Source: Gyromitra esculenta (Eukaryota; Ascomycota; Pezizomycetes; Pezizales; Discinaceae). Taken from it: a stretch of 64,000 nucleotides of DNA. Positions 19,318 through 30,747 of the stretch are shown here, one piece after another; positions within the stretch are counted from its first letter, which is position 1, and every line of letters begins with the position of its first letter. The DNA lies in the NCBI GenBank assembly GCA_038503075.1, contig JBCAML010000010.1:1426001-1490000 (forward strand), read 5' to 3'. Position numbers and translations under genes: made by a program. The notes under the pieces are model-generated. The model ran no database searches and had not been told where the DNA came from. It worked only from the letters and a program-made list of their open reading frames with translations.

Positions 19318-20165
19318 GCAATAAAATTATATAGTAGAGATGAAATCGATACGGATGCTGAGGACTAAAGAAAAGAGGGTGCTTCGCGTGGAAGCATACC
19401 CATTAAATATCGATAGTCAAAAAATTTGCAGAAAGTCGAAACGCTTACAACCGAGGGGTAGAAGCCCATAGATAAAGTCTTCACTTGGGGAGGTTGTGCG
19501 ATATCGAGGCGCACAAATTAGCGATATCGCACCAAGATCCAAACAACTCGCGTGTGTGTGGAAATTTCGCACTTCCCAAGCAAAGTATCCCACTGACTAC
19601 CCGCCCTACTAAGTGCTAGGCAGGCTTAGTCAATGCTAGTCCAGCTACAAATTTCAACCACATACCTGCAAGCCATATACTGGGACAGGCTGCGCAGGCT
19701 GCGACTTTTACATAGCTGCGCCTTCATATTGCTGTCTCCCTACACCGCCGGGTATGAGGCTCTGCCCTGAGGTGTTCTCAAAACCACATTTCCGTTGCTA
19801 AGCCATGTACGTTGAATCTGAAACTCAGCCATACGCCTCTAGCTTTAGAATTCAGTTTATACATCTGCTTGACGGACGGCAAACATTATCCAAAAGCATT
19901 TCCTCTATATACATGCGCACTTTAATGTATACCTAGCAAACCAGGCCTAGCTAATCTGATTCAATCCCTCCTCCGGATACCACAGACTGAAAATAAGTAT
20001 CAACCTCTCGCTGAAATCACCTTTGATTGGATAAACCAAAGGGGAGGAATATATAGAAAAAGACAAGAAAAAGACAATCGTAGCAGCGAAGGGAGAGTCT
20101 TAGTCAACGTAACAACAAAGGAGATCTGTGGTCCACCCGGACGTAAACTCCATTGATTCCGGGTC
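19318..20165. other. Intergenic, genes A and B
   Basis: Upstream region of gene A and downstream region of gene B, both on the minus strand. No further gene seen. Confidence 0.5.
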
Positions 20166-21975
20166 CTAACTCATAACATCACCCATATTTATGTTAAAAA
20201 GAAAAGGCTTGAAACTTCTAAACCCATAAGATTTGATAGCCGATACATGCTGGCCATCCGCATACCTTCCGCCGTGCATCATGGAGTTTGAGGGCTCGCG
20301 TGTCCCAGGAACAAAAGCAGACCCTGACCCCACCCCCCCCGAGTATGAATTTTCTCTCTCGCTTTGGGGGCTTGAGTAACAGTATTGGCCGTCCTGATAC
20401 TGGGTATGAATAGAGCTATCTATGGCATCCATTCTCGGAGACTCAAGGTCTGCCTCAGTAATAACGATTTCCGGTAACCCAATGTCTTGTAGCTGAGTAA
20501 AGTTATCTGAAGATGTTGGATGAAAAGGTGATGTGTCGTGCGTACGATCAAACCCACCAAAAGAATTTGATCTACCTCTAACCTGCTGCTCCCAATCAGG
20601 CTGACCCAGGCTCAGCCTTCGATTTCTACTATGTCTTTCCGGGGTATGCGGGCTCAAGGCTTCGCTATTGAATGCCAGCACGGTTTCCATAAGATTTGAT
20701 TTGTGTCGTTGTGTTGTGTAATGACTCTCAGCATCTGGAGTTATCCCGGATTGTAGCTGTGTGTATTCATCTACCCTTGAATCTAACTCGCCATCTGACG
20801 CGTTTTCTAATGAATCGTTTGGGGAACCATGCTGTGATTCAGGGCTCGAGCTTCTTTCCTCTGCACGATATTCCGGTGAGTTGTCAACTGCAACGGAATC
20901 TAGATCATGGTTTGGAGAATACTCTAAACATCCATTATAAGCCCTTCGACAAAGCCATCATTAGTTGACCAAAGTGATCTGAGAAGTAAAACTAACCTTT
21001 CTCCCTTTCATACGCCTCAAAAATCTTAATCATTTCTTGAGTGCTCTTTGCTACTCCTATTCGCCGATCCCGACGATGTTCAGGGCTTCCTTCGTAGCTA
21101 GATGAAGCTTTTGTGCATTTTGTCTTGCGCTGCTCGCAATGAATTGCTTTAGTCTTTTCTCGTCCGAAGCCCTCTCCGCAGTTCGGACACTTGAACGGTT
21201 TAAGGAATCGCCAAACATGTTCCCTTTTTTGGTGCCTTAGCTAGGATACTCTCACTCAAATATCTGCAATAAGGGTAACTTACTTCAATTTCCTGGGGTT
21301 AGGGAATTGTTTTCGTGAGCATTCTACATGCTTAAGTTGGTCTCGGGCATAGTAAGGGCAAATAAAAGATGATTTATCTGTTTTAGCCATTTTCGTTGCT
21401 TCTCGATATTGGTCCACACCATCTAGGAGTCTTTTGGACGGCCGAGATTTTGTTGATGAAGAGCTATCGGCTCGCATAATCGCTGGTATTCTTGAATTGG
21501 CATCAGAATAGTAATACTGATCCCAAGTTTCGGCTTGATCTTCAACCCGAGGGTTCGGCATCATGTGGCCAGGCCCTGAAGAAATACTGGAGGGACTCGA
21601 AACTTCCATTTTGGTCATGCCAGCCGTAATTTCCGGATCTATTGACTTTCTGGAGACTGGCATAATCTCAGAGGAAAACAAATTTCGAAGTTCAGATCCT
21701 TCCAGAGTCTTTTGCAAGCCAATGCCACACCATCGTTTGAGGATATTCTGGAGATCAACCGCTAGATGAATCCTTGCAAGGTTCATTTCCCAGTCTCCGG
21801 GGGGGCTAATATTCTGCTTGGAGACGATTTGTTCGAGAACATTATTAACAAGTTGGCAGTTATTTCGACTGAGTCTCAAATCTGAAATATTCAGCGACGG
21901 GTTGTGCTTCTCAACGAACTTTTCGAGTTCTTGTTCCCCGTATAACCATGGAGGTCTCGTTGCTGGACGTGCCAT
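20166..21975 (-). CDS. C2H2-type zinc-finger protein B (3 exons, 562 aa)
   Basis: Exons 21284-21975, 20997-21235 and 20166-20923. Intron 1 is 48 nt with a GTAAGT donor; intron 2 is 73 nt with GTTAGT, a CTAAT branch and acceptor TTTAG. Frame is kept to the stop. Finger region: C206-P-Y-Y with a second Cys at 219, then P-R-K-L-K, the intron, then H-Q-K-R-E-H. A second motif follows: C-P-N-C-G-E-G-F-G-R with H-C-E-Q-R-K-T-K-C. The C-terminal half is Ser/Pro/Glu-rich and low in structure. The intron interrupts the finger at the same codon as in genes A, C and D. The wide spacing of the first Cys pair is unlike a classic finger but common in fungal relatives. Likely a nuclear DNA-binding protein. 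Confidence 0.82.
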
Positions 21976-22970
21976 TCTTAAACCCGAAACGGTAAAATGA
22001 GGTTTAATTCCGGAAGTGCAGTAGATTTTTAGACAAATCTCGCCGCGCGTAATTGATGACTTAAGGTGGTCTTTTGTATTGAAGTTGATCGCCCTTTATC
22101 TCTCCGTCAGCAACTTCTTGCTAAAAATAGTGGGATAATAATATCTTACAATTCCGCAATTTTCTAGTGGTAGCGGACTTATTCCTTGGATCTTAGTTTC
22201 TTGGTTCTGGCACTCCAGTTCTTTGAGCGCAGACTTAGACTTAAACGTCCACTTCAGATCTATGTTAGTTTATGAAGACGTACGTTCGTTGTTGCCTAAT
22301 ACCAGATCTGTGAACTTTTTTGTTCGCAAGCCTGGGCATTATTGGCTGCCTTGTTCGTATTTCAGGGTGCATGATTCACACGAACAAGGCTAACAAGCTT
22401 CATGCACCCAAAAAATAGGCGAAGCATGAGGTATATTGGTTCAGGGCTGTCAACTTACTGCGGCTGACGCTGGTATGGCTCACGAGTCACGACTCACAAC
22501 CAGTGTCTAGTTGCCAAGAAACTCGATGGTGTAACAAAGATGAGGCTTGCGTTGCTGTGTGCCTGGATACACAGCCCACCCTGGCCATGCACCTCAACAC
22601 GCGATAGTCACAGCCGCGCTCTAATGACAATAATAACCACTCAATTCACAATAGGCAAAGCTGAACGATTGGAGGACACTCTAGCTGAAAATTTCACGAA
22701 TATGAACCCCTATATCTCCTACGAATTCTGTAAAAAAAAACAAAAACAAAAAAGGGAACCACTAAATATTATCAGAATTATGAGATTAGATAGTCTGTGG
22801 CGGTGTAGGATAATACTAACTCGTCATTATTTACTGAGGGGGTCTAGTCACAAGCCCTAACTCCATATTTTCCATGTGCTTTTTAGCATCCAAAATCATT
22901 CCACTTTGAGAGCTACTGTGAGAAAGCCATTAGGTTTTAAGATTAAGACATCCACCAGGTTTACATGAGG
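21976..22970. other. Intergenic, genes B and C
   Basis: No gene is supported. Contains an A-rich run near 22733-22755 and the upstream region of gene B. Confidence 0.5.
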
Positions 22971-24273
22971 TTACCTCTTAGGTTTTGACTCCTTGTCATC
23001 AGCTCGTAGTACTTGACTCACAACATGTTCTTCTGTGAGCGTCAAATGAGCCGCTAGCGGCGGCTCCAAGGGCGCAGGCTGCGTATCTGTGAATTGCGGG
23101 GGCTTTTGTTTTGGTGATGGGCTCTGAGCAATGCTGGCGGTTTTGCGGGGCGGTGTTGATGATCTATCATCGCGGGAAGTCTCACCTGGAGGTGGTGATG
23201 CAGTGGGTGATTTATCCCTTTGGGGGCTTTTTTTTGGGAGGACTGGGTCTGGGGGTTGAGGTTCTGGTTCCGCTGGTGACTGGCTCGCGCCATCATGCAT
23301 CTCTTCGTCCATATCCCGAGTACTAGAAATCGGACTTTCGACACCATGAGTCTTTGTGTGTGCCTGAAGCTCACGAAGTCTCTTGAATGCTTTACGGCAT
23401 GTCCCTACTGTACAGGAGAACCCCTTTTTCTCCTCATGAATGTGCATATGATCCCTAGATTTGAAGCGTCGTATCAGATGATTTTTTCCACCCCATGGAG
23501 AAATCTTCTACTTACTTTAGTTTGGACGGAAACGGGAAATCTTTTGAACATTGTGGACAAGTATGGACATTACGCGCGCGTTTAGAGGAAGTTGGGCTTG
23601 CTGATTCAGAACTCGGGCGACGGTTACTAGCACGAGTAGTATGCCCACGAGTCCCTCCTTTCTTGGGCGAGTGGCCGGTTTCGCTTTCTCCTCTCGCAGG
23701 CTTACTGGGAGGCCCACTCAATGGCTGATGGAGGACGTCTGTGGCGGTGCCGATGCTTGATCCTCCAGATCGAGAAGCAAACGGGAGAGTCGTAGCTTCA
23801 GACTTCTGATACGAATCCTTCAGTATTGGCCTAGAAGGCGAGGAACCTTTGACTGTATGACCCTCTGAGATTGTTTTTGTCGCACTGGGATCCGTAGACC
23901 GATCGGCCGCCAACTGCCCAACGTCTCCGCTATTCTCTACAACATCGATATGATTCCAGGCACCACTGGGAAATTGCTGATTTGCCCAGTTGCGAAGTTG
24001 TGGCCCCCCCAACATCTGATTTTTTGCCCTCTTATGCAGGATGCGATTGAGTTTTTCAATTAGATAGGTTGTTGCGGCCTGGGGCAGCGGGCCAGACAGA
24101 GGCTGACTAGGATATTCTCGATGATGTGCCTCCCTGAGAATGTCTTCGAGTACTTTATCGGGCCAGCAGTCTGGTGGTGAGAATGGGAGACCTAGAGGAT
24201 TAATTCCTTTTTCGATATCTTGTATTTTTGATTCGATAAACTGTTCCCACCAGCCACTTTTGGTTTCGCTCAT
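22971..24273 (-). CDS. C2H2 zinc-finger protein C (2 exons, 413 aa)
   Basis: Exons 23516-24273 and 22971-23454, split by a 61-nt intron (GTAAGT donor, CTGAT branch, CTAG acceptor). The N-terminal part is helical and Trp-containing. Two classical fingers are adjacent: C239-X2-C242-X12-H255-X3-H259 and C267-X4-C272-X12-H-X3-H. The intron lies inside finger 1 between S-K-L-K and D-H-M-H-I-H, so exon 1 alone encodes no complete finger. The C-terminal third is rich in Pro, Ser and charged residues. Of the six zinc-finger genes here it is closest to a textbook transcription factor, but two fingers give limited specificity. Confidence 0.85.
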
Positions 24274-25475
24274 TATTTGAAACGATATTCGATTCCAGAT
24301 CCTATTGTTTGTACATCACGATTAGCTGAGGGATGGTTGATGTCAACGAACAGACCCCAAACTGGCGGGAAATTCCGAAAAGAGCCTCCCATGTGTAATC
24401 GCTGAGCGACCAGAAAGAGTTGACTTACAAGGTACTATGGAGGGAAGATGACGGAGGAACTTCTGAACATGGAGTCAACAAAAGCCGTTAGGTACGGGAG
24501 TGCCGGGGTGAGGCTGCTCAAAAGCGTTGGGGAGGGTGGAAAAGCAAAATGAAGTGAACGGAGCTCGTCTTTCCTGCCTGCCACACGTAGCTCTCGACGA
24601 TGTGGTCCAACGTGTATGGCTTTGTCACGTGATCATTTACCCCACCCTTTTGCTGGTCATGGCCCCAAGCTCCCAAGATATATAATTACACTTACTTCGT
24701 CCTTTTAATCATCGTTTGGGATGGATGAATGTTCCTTGAATACATGTACCCCGTTGGAATCCTCGTTCTGATCCCTCCCCACTCAGGTCATCACCAAGCA
24801 CCGACCAAAGCCCAAGGGATTTGCTGTGGTCTGTGGTTGTAGTCTCACGCCCGATTGCTGAAAATTCTGGCCAGCCAGCGAATGGAAAATGTAAAAGCTA
24901 GACATTCTCCTGCTTCATTCGTTTCGTTTTAAATCGAGATAAGGAATTTTCGTGGCTCACCTCCGATCCAGCCACCTGTATTTATCGATTTCGATCATCA
25001 ACAACGCATGCCAAAAAGAAACCCACTGTAATTATAAGGTAGCCGTCGTCTTCCCTGGGTGAAGGGAGCTTTTCAGTTTTCGATTCCACATGATCGACGG
25101 GAGACGTCATGTACGCAGGCGTATAAGAAAAATCTCGAAACCCCACCTCACTAGCGAGGTGGCCATTGGGTGTCAAGACTTTTCTCGTATAACTACATAT
25201 ATACAGTCCCGCCGCGTGGTCTTGGTACACCCCTCTATCGAGTGGTACGGCTGCCGACGGATCGAGGTCGCAATTTTTGCAGAAAGCAGCTGTATAAAGT
25301 TGCTGGATGTTATTTAGCAACCCCAGTATCTCCTCTCTTTCGATTTACTATTCCCTAGCTTGATCTACAGCCATTTCATTCACCATGAACGGATTGGTAG
25401 GGTGCTAGGACTTTGCGAACGCGACTGTACTCGTAATAGGAAAAAGAACCCGAACCAATTCGTGTATGTGCTACA
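24274..25475. other. Upstream region of gene C and dispersed-repeat DNA
   Basis: No gene is supported. The part from about 25170 to 25430 resembles 41090-41370, with the shared core GTAGGGTGCTAGGACTTTGCG-like near 25396 and 41325. A 112-codon minus-strand frame at 24982-25320 lies in this repeat and looks non-coding. Confidence 0.45.
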
Positions 25476-25658
25476 CTACCGTAGTATCTGGTGAAATTCG
25501 TTCCGGCGCTAGTAGGTAAGACATGGATATAATCTGTTAATACTCTACGTTTATGATGCCGCTGGGGGGTTTTTGGCGGAAAATCATGGAGAGTTAACAT
25601 GTCCTATGCATGTCTTACCTACTAGCGCCGGAACGAGTTTCACCAAATACTACGATAG
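25476..25658. repeat. 183-bp foldback: 53-bp inverted repeat around a 77-bp loop
   Basis: Left arm 25476-25528 and right arm 25606-25658 match in inverted orientation at 49 of 53 positions, including an uninterrupted 28-bp stretch with GTTCCGGCGCTAGTAGG. The loop can itself fold (GTTAA...CTCT against AGAGTTAAC; ATGAT against ATCAT). If transcribed it would form a long hairpin RNA. It could be a foldback/MITE element or a small-RNA precursor. Confidence 0.85.
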
Positions 25659-27649
25659 GGCGAATCAAAAACAACTATCAGCAAAGTCGTTTTTCGGGTT
25701 CTCTATGCGAGAACCTGGACTGCGAATAAATCGCCTCTCGTAGTTGCGACGGGACAGTACCTAGCTTTCAAGCGAGAATTTATCCCCATTCCGGGTATGT
25801 ACTCTGTATAGTATACGACACACAGTACCGATTGGAAGAGTAATATATATAAATCAGAGCACGCAGCTTGGTCTGCGCCAAGGTCCTCTAGACTTTGCCA
25901 TTTTTTCAAAGGGAAAGCGATATTTTCAAGGCGGTCGTGACCCTTCCTTCGGAAGGTACAACACGAATTCGAAGCTGGTTGAGGGTAAAAGAGTGATCCC
26001 CCTCAATTACACGTGTATTTGCATGCAGTAGCAGCATTGAAATGCGTGTAGCTTGCGCGCGAGCCTCGTGGTCTCTTTTCTAATAAACCAACGACTGGAG
26101 AACAAACGGTGATAAGCTTCTGGTGGGAGATATATTCATGGCTTAGATATGAACAGTACACTGTGGCCATCACATTATAAAATTCATTGTGATTAACGAA
26201 AGAACTAGACTAAGGCCACGAAATAGAGCAATAATTATTGGGTGAGCCAGTCATTTAGGTTAAATTCGAAGCGTTGGTATCTGTTCACTGGTTGTGGTTG
26301 AGCCTCACGCTGCAGTCTCTGCCGGTTCTTTTCGTGATTTGCAAGAAAATACTATGACATCTCGCGAATAGTGAACATAACTAGGCTAGATCCACAGGAC
26401 TAGACCTATGCGATAGTTGGCCGAATTCGCTTTAAGGCTCATTGAGATCAAATTACCCCAAATAGCGAAGGTCTTGTCCTTTCTACCAGTGATAGCGGGA
26501 TTATATGCTGCTGTCTCGGCCCGGTTGTATTCGTTATTTACAAGGGATTACGGTAGTCTCCGATAAATTCTGCATCATTTTTACTGCTCATGTCGTCATC
26601 AACATATATATTCTTCCACTCTCCATCGCTAACGAGTGAGTTATCATGATCGGCATAACCTCGAACCTCGAACAGGATTTTTGAATCTAGCAATCTATCG
26701 ATTCGAATTGGTCCAGTATGTCATTAATGACGAGATCATTTTCCTACTAGACGTTTATTGGGACCACATAGAACCGCTGTAATTGGTGTCTTCTGGGAAA
26801 ACCCATAAGAATATACGTACCTCCACCATATCATGAAAGGACACGATCGTACGGCGAATAACGAAGTGATAGAAATCTGGTACTCAAAACCATCAGCCTG
26901 ACGATGGTTTATCCAGATGGCTTTAACCCGGGGATGACGGGTAGCAAGAACACAGTTGGTATGCCCTGAGAATGATCAAGGAATGAGATTGAAGTAGCTA
27001 GGCTAACCAGTAAGACCTAGACGCACCAAGACTGCAGCTGTAGGTAAGGATCAGTCCTTTATATTGTTTTAACTGCTTATTTACTAGAAGATTTCTAGTG
27101 TGGCCATTTAAGGGGTTAAAAGTTCTTGATTTTGAACCAGACCCATACGTATGGCGTAGTCCCTCCTAACTGAGGAATCGTAACTATCGTGACAACGTGA
27201 CTGATGAATTGTGCAGTAGAGTCCATATATTCGATTCACATTAGTCATTAAGGACATTTCTAGTAAACCCGCTTCAACTTAATTAGTAGCCGTTATCCCT
27301 TCGTTCGTTTTCAGGCACGCTGTCTAAACCCAAAAGGGTAGCAAACAGTTAGCATCACACCGTGACAGTAGTGAAGCCACCAGAAAAAGGCTCTACACCA
27401 CCTTCTATGGACCAGCTACCTCCAAATCCGACACCCTCCCTCAAGTAGTTTCCTGTCTAAAAGTGAGTGAAACGCGGGACATAGCAAGGGATGGTCTGAA
27501 GAAACCCTAACCCTCTTTCCCACCACAGCAACTTTACTTTTTGGTGACGCGGTGCTTGTAGAGCAGACACTCCACGCGTTCCCGGGTCTTTGTTTGCCCT
27601 TCCACGATCACTACTTCCTATCCTCGGCGGAAATACAAAGCCTGCTAAT
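25659..27649. other. Gene-free AT-rich region with old repeat relics
   Basis: No ORF of note. The 16-mer GTTCGTTTTCAGGCAC occurs at about 27303-27318 and again near 43137-43152, in surroundings that are weakly similar, so both regions probably descend from one decayed repeat. Confidence 0.45.
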
Positions 27650-28802
27650 ATGTCTCACACGCTAAATCCTATCGATATAACCTGTGAAAAATTCGCCGAG
27701 ATCCTCTCTCGATACTCTGCTACCATCGCTGCAGTGTCTGTCGCCAATTCAGCTCCCAAAGCAATCAGCAAAAACACACCTGCGGGTGCGCAGATGACTC
27801 TTGAAGACCTCGATTTCTGGAGGCTATATTCGATCCAGAGAACGTTAGAGTCGCGCGAGAAACCCTTTCTAACAAAAGATGAAACGGAGACGTTGCTGGC
27901 GTGCAAAATGTCGGTTCGCTCTGCTTCTACTCCTTTCCGTCTTTTTTTTCCTCTCTCTTCTGTTAGCTAACGGAAAGGGGGGAAACTGGTCTTGTAGGAA
28001 ACGCGGAAAACGCCGTGCCGCACTCCCTAAACTTTTGGCGGCCAATTCGCCTGAACTTATTCGATCTGCTACAGCATCGGCTTTCACACACCTCACATCG
28101 ACTGGAGTAACTTCACCCTCAACTGAGATCATCCTCGATGCACTGAAAATTCTCGTCGATGCAATCAAAGGTGTCGGTCCTGCAACAGCATCCTACATCC
28201 TCGCACTCAGTGATCCTGCTTCAGTTCCTGTATTCTCAGACGAAGGATACCGATGGGTGTTGTATACGAATACTGGTAAACGGGATGATGGATGGGATAG
28301 GAAAATCAAATACGATATAAAGGAGTACAAAATATATCTGGACGCGGTTAAGACCCTTGTGGAGAGGCTGGATAGTGGGGTGACGGCGCAGGATGTAGAA
28401 AGGGTGGGATTTGTATTAGGGAAGGAGGCGGCAGGGTATGTAGGGGGAGACAAGGCTACCAAAGCAGGAGTAGCGGCAGCCCAAAAACTTACAGGCGCAG
28501 ATGCTTTCGATGCTGGTCTTAAGGTAGCAGAAACAAATAGTGTTTCTGTTCCACCTTCACCTTCAATAGGTGTCCAGGTTATTGGGTTGCCAGCTTCAAA
28601 TCTTACAGGATCAACCTCTTCAAGTCTACCAGCACAATCGCTAGCCTTTAATACTCGCCTTAACACTAAAAAAGCATCCACAGCTAGCAAACGGAAGAAA
28701 GTGGATTCATATGAGAGTGATGGCGATTCAGATGACATACCACTTCCTCAGCACGGAAAGGCTAGGATTAACCCTGCTATTAAGAAGAATAAGAAGAAAT
28801 AA
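27650..28802 (+). CDS. HhH-containing fungal protein (2 exons, 354 aa)
   Basis: Exons 27650-27909 and 27998-28802. The 88-nt intron has donor GTCGGT, a CTAAC branch (about 27966-27970) and acceptor TTGTAG; it joins M-K-R-G-K in frame. The ATG at 27650 (M-S-H-T-L-N-P) is preferred over an upstream TTG in the same frame. A helix-hairpin-helix-like segment, I-K-G-V-G-P-A-T-A-S, lies near residues 142-152, followed by V-P-V-F-S-D-E-G-Y-R-W. This arrangement recalls DNA glycosylases of the HhH-GPD superfamily, but I cannot confirm a catalytic Asp or Lys. The C-terminus is basic and low complexity (A-S-K-R-K-K-V; K-K-N-K-K-K), a likely nuclear signal. A family of such proteins of unknown function is common in filamentous fungi. 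Confidence 0.8.
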
Positions 28803-29132
28803 TCATTGAAGGGATCTTTAGCTTCATTTAATTTCTTCAATATTCCTGGGCCGGGGCGCACGTCTTTAGTTGGAAAAAAAAATTTAATTTAAGGTAGTAA
28901 ACTGGTATTTTCTCTTCCTGTAGATGATAACAATGTGTTGTGATTTTCACTTTCAGACTATCCGTGGACTCCTGATAGCTTGCATATTGATATCAACTTC
29001 GAACCATGCTCCTATCAGCCCAATATGGATAGTTACTGGGCCACCTCCACGTGCACCCCACGTCTATCTCAACTAGTAAGAAGACTTAATTATTTAGCAA
29101 AGATGCCACCGTTGATACCTTGCCCCACCTCT
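28803..29132. other. Convergent intergenic region
   Basis: Lies between the 3' ends of the HhH gene (+) and the cytosine deaminase gene (-). Nothing beyond 3' UTR sequence is seen. Confidence 0.5.
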
Positions 29133-29685
29133 CTAATCCAATAGCCTCCACTTCTCAGGGCAGTCTTTGATAAATTTCTGCAGCATCTCGTAGCACTCTT
29201 TGCTATCCATATCAACGACCTCTATCCCTCTACCCCTCAATATTTCGTGACCGCCATTATGCACGGTACGCTTCTCCCCCATCACAACTCGCTTTACCCC
29301 GAACCAGAGGCATGCACCGGTGCACATGTCACAGGGGGTTAGTGTTGTGTAGAGGGTTGCGGAAGCATAAACCGAGCGGGGAAGGTGCCCAGCGGCTTCG
29401 AATGTTGACATTTCCGCCTAGTTTGGCGTAAGTTTGAGATCAGGGGACGGGTATAAAACAGGGACAGATACGTGAAGTATGACCGTCTCTTTTTGAATAT
29501 TCATATTGTGCGAGCGGCTGAGAACTTCCCCGGTAGTAGAGACTAAGGCAGCCCCAATATATTGTGGTGTTAACCTTTTGGTTTTAACTGTCGTGCTGGG
29601 ATTGGGTGAATACTGGAATTCCGCCTTCGCAGTAGCCTTTTTGTGCTTCTTCAATAGCTATACGGAGGCCAGCTTCGTCATCCAT
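29133..29685 (-). CDS. FCY1: Cytosine deaminase (3 exons, 147 aa), with an anomalous splice site
   Basis: Homologue of yeast Fcy1, which converts cytosine to uracil and ammonia (pyrimidine salvage; also acts on 5-fluorocytosine). Exons 29614-29685, 29472-29558 and 29133-29417. Motifs: E-G-G-I-P, intron, I-G-A-A-L-V; H-N-M; H-A-E (zinc His and catalytic Glu) formed across intron 2; P-C-D-M-C-T-G (zinc cysteines); R-G-I-E-V-V-D. Length is close to the yeast enzyme (158 aa). Intron 2 (29418-29471, 54 nt) is normal. Intron 1 (29559-29613, 55 nt) has donor GTATTC and a TTAAC branch-like motif, but where homology demands the acceptor the sequence is TAT instead of TAG. No other AG restores the frame, so the gene may be splice-defective, non-canonical, or mis-sequenced. 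Confidence 0.8.
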
Positions 29686-30747
29686 AATGCTTGAAGTTTC
29701 TAATTTCTTGGTGGAACGGGGGGTCGCAGGTGGATATATTGTGATGAGTGAAGTTTTGTGGGGAGTGAAGTTTGAGTTGGTGGGCGGAGAGGGTTAGGTT
29801 TACTCCACCACGAGCTACTACTGCCCTCAATTCAATTTCAAAGTCATCAGGCACATTCAACACTTAGATTATGGTGCTCATCACTACCCTCAATCCGCCT
29901 GCGGTGAGAGAAATAGGTGCCGCAGAGCACTCTAAAAAGTATAGGAGTGTATTAGTATTTTATGCAGGAAGTTTTGCAGTTGCCTATGCTAAAAAGTATT
30001 TGGCTAGTGCTGGCGCAGAAGTCATCTCCGAGAAATATATACGTTAGATAGCTGTAGATGAGATCGTACATTCACAAATGGTTATATGGCTTTGTGCATG
30101 CTGATGCTTTTCCTAGTAGCCCCTCCGACCTTAAAATTATAATAGAAAATATCGATATCCAAGGCTCAAGAGTCGCTATTCGGGTGGCCTACCCCATACT
30201 TCATGGTGGTAACACCCACGGAATCCAAGTCCTACAGTTACAGAAATTGCGATGTCTTCTAAAGACACCCGTAATTCGCAGGGCGCGATCGGCTTCGGCG
30301 GAAGGTACCGGGAGATAAACCGGGAGACCCTAGATCCTACGGTGTTTTAGCATCACGGTTCTGGCACCATGTCAAATATGGACATGCTGATAGGTTTGTG
30401 ATTTAGTAAGCTATTCCCAGTATGCGCAATTGATTAGTCAAAGGCCATTAATCCGGCTATAAGGAACCCTAATTATATGCACTAGAATGAAAGGCGGGTG
30501 CCTCCAACTCAAAGAAATTATAGAGCAATCTAATGGAGAATCGAGAGAAACAATAAACGTTTCATAGCGATTGACTGGATTTGATAGAAAAAAAACGATA
30601 AGAAAGTGGAGGATTTGTAATTATTCGTTTAATTCAGCTTTGCTCAATAGACAACAATATGAGTGGGGGGTGTGAGAGTGTGAGAGTGTGAGAAAAATAC
30701 AGGAATTGCAGTCATTCTGTATATACGAATACTAGCTAAGTTGATCA
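29686..30747. other. Upstream region of the cytosine deaminase gene
   Basis: No gene is supported. A short GTGTGAGA-type tandem repeat lies at about 30669-30693. Confidence 0.5.

Noticed and set aside
24982..25320. 112-codon minus-strand frame
   Set aside because: Falls in the dispersed repeat shared with 41090-41370, where the frame is not kept.
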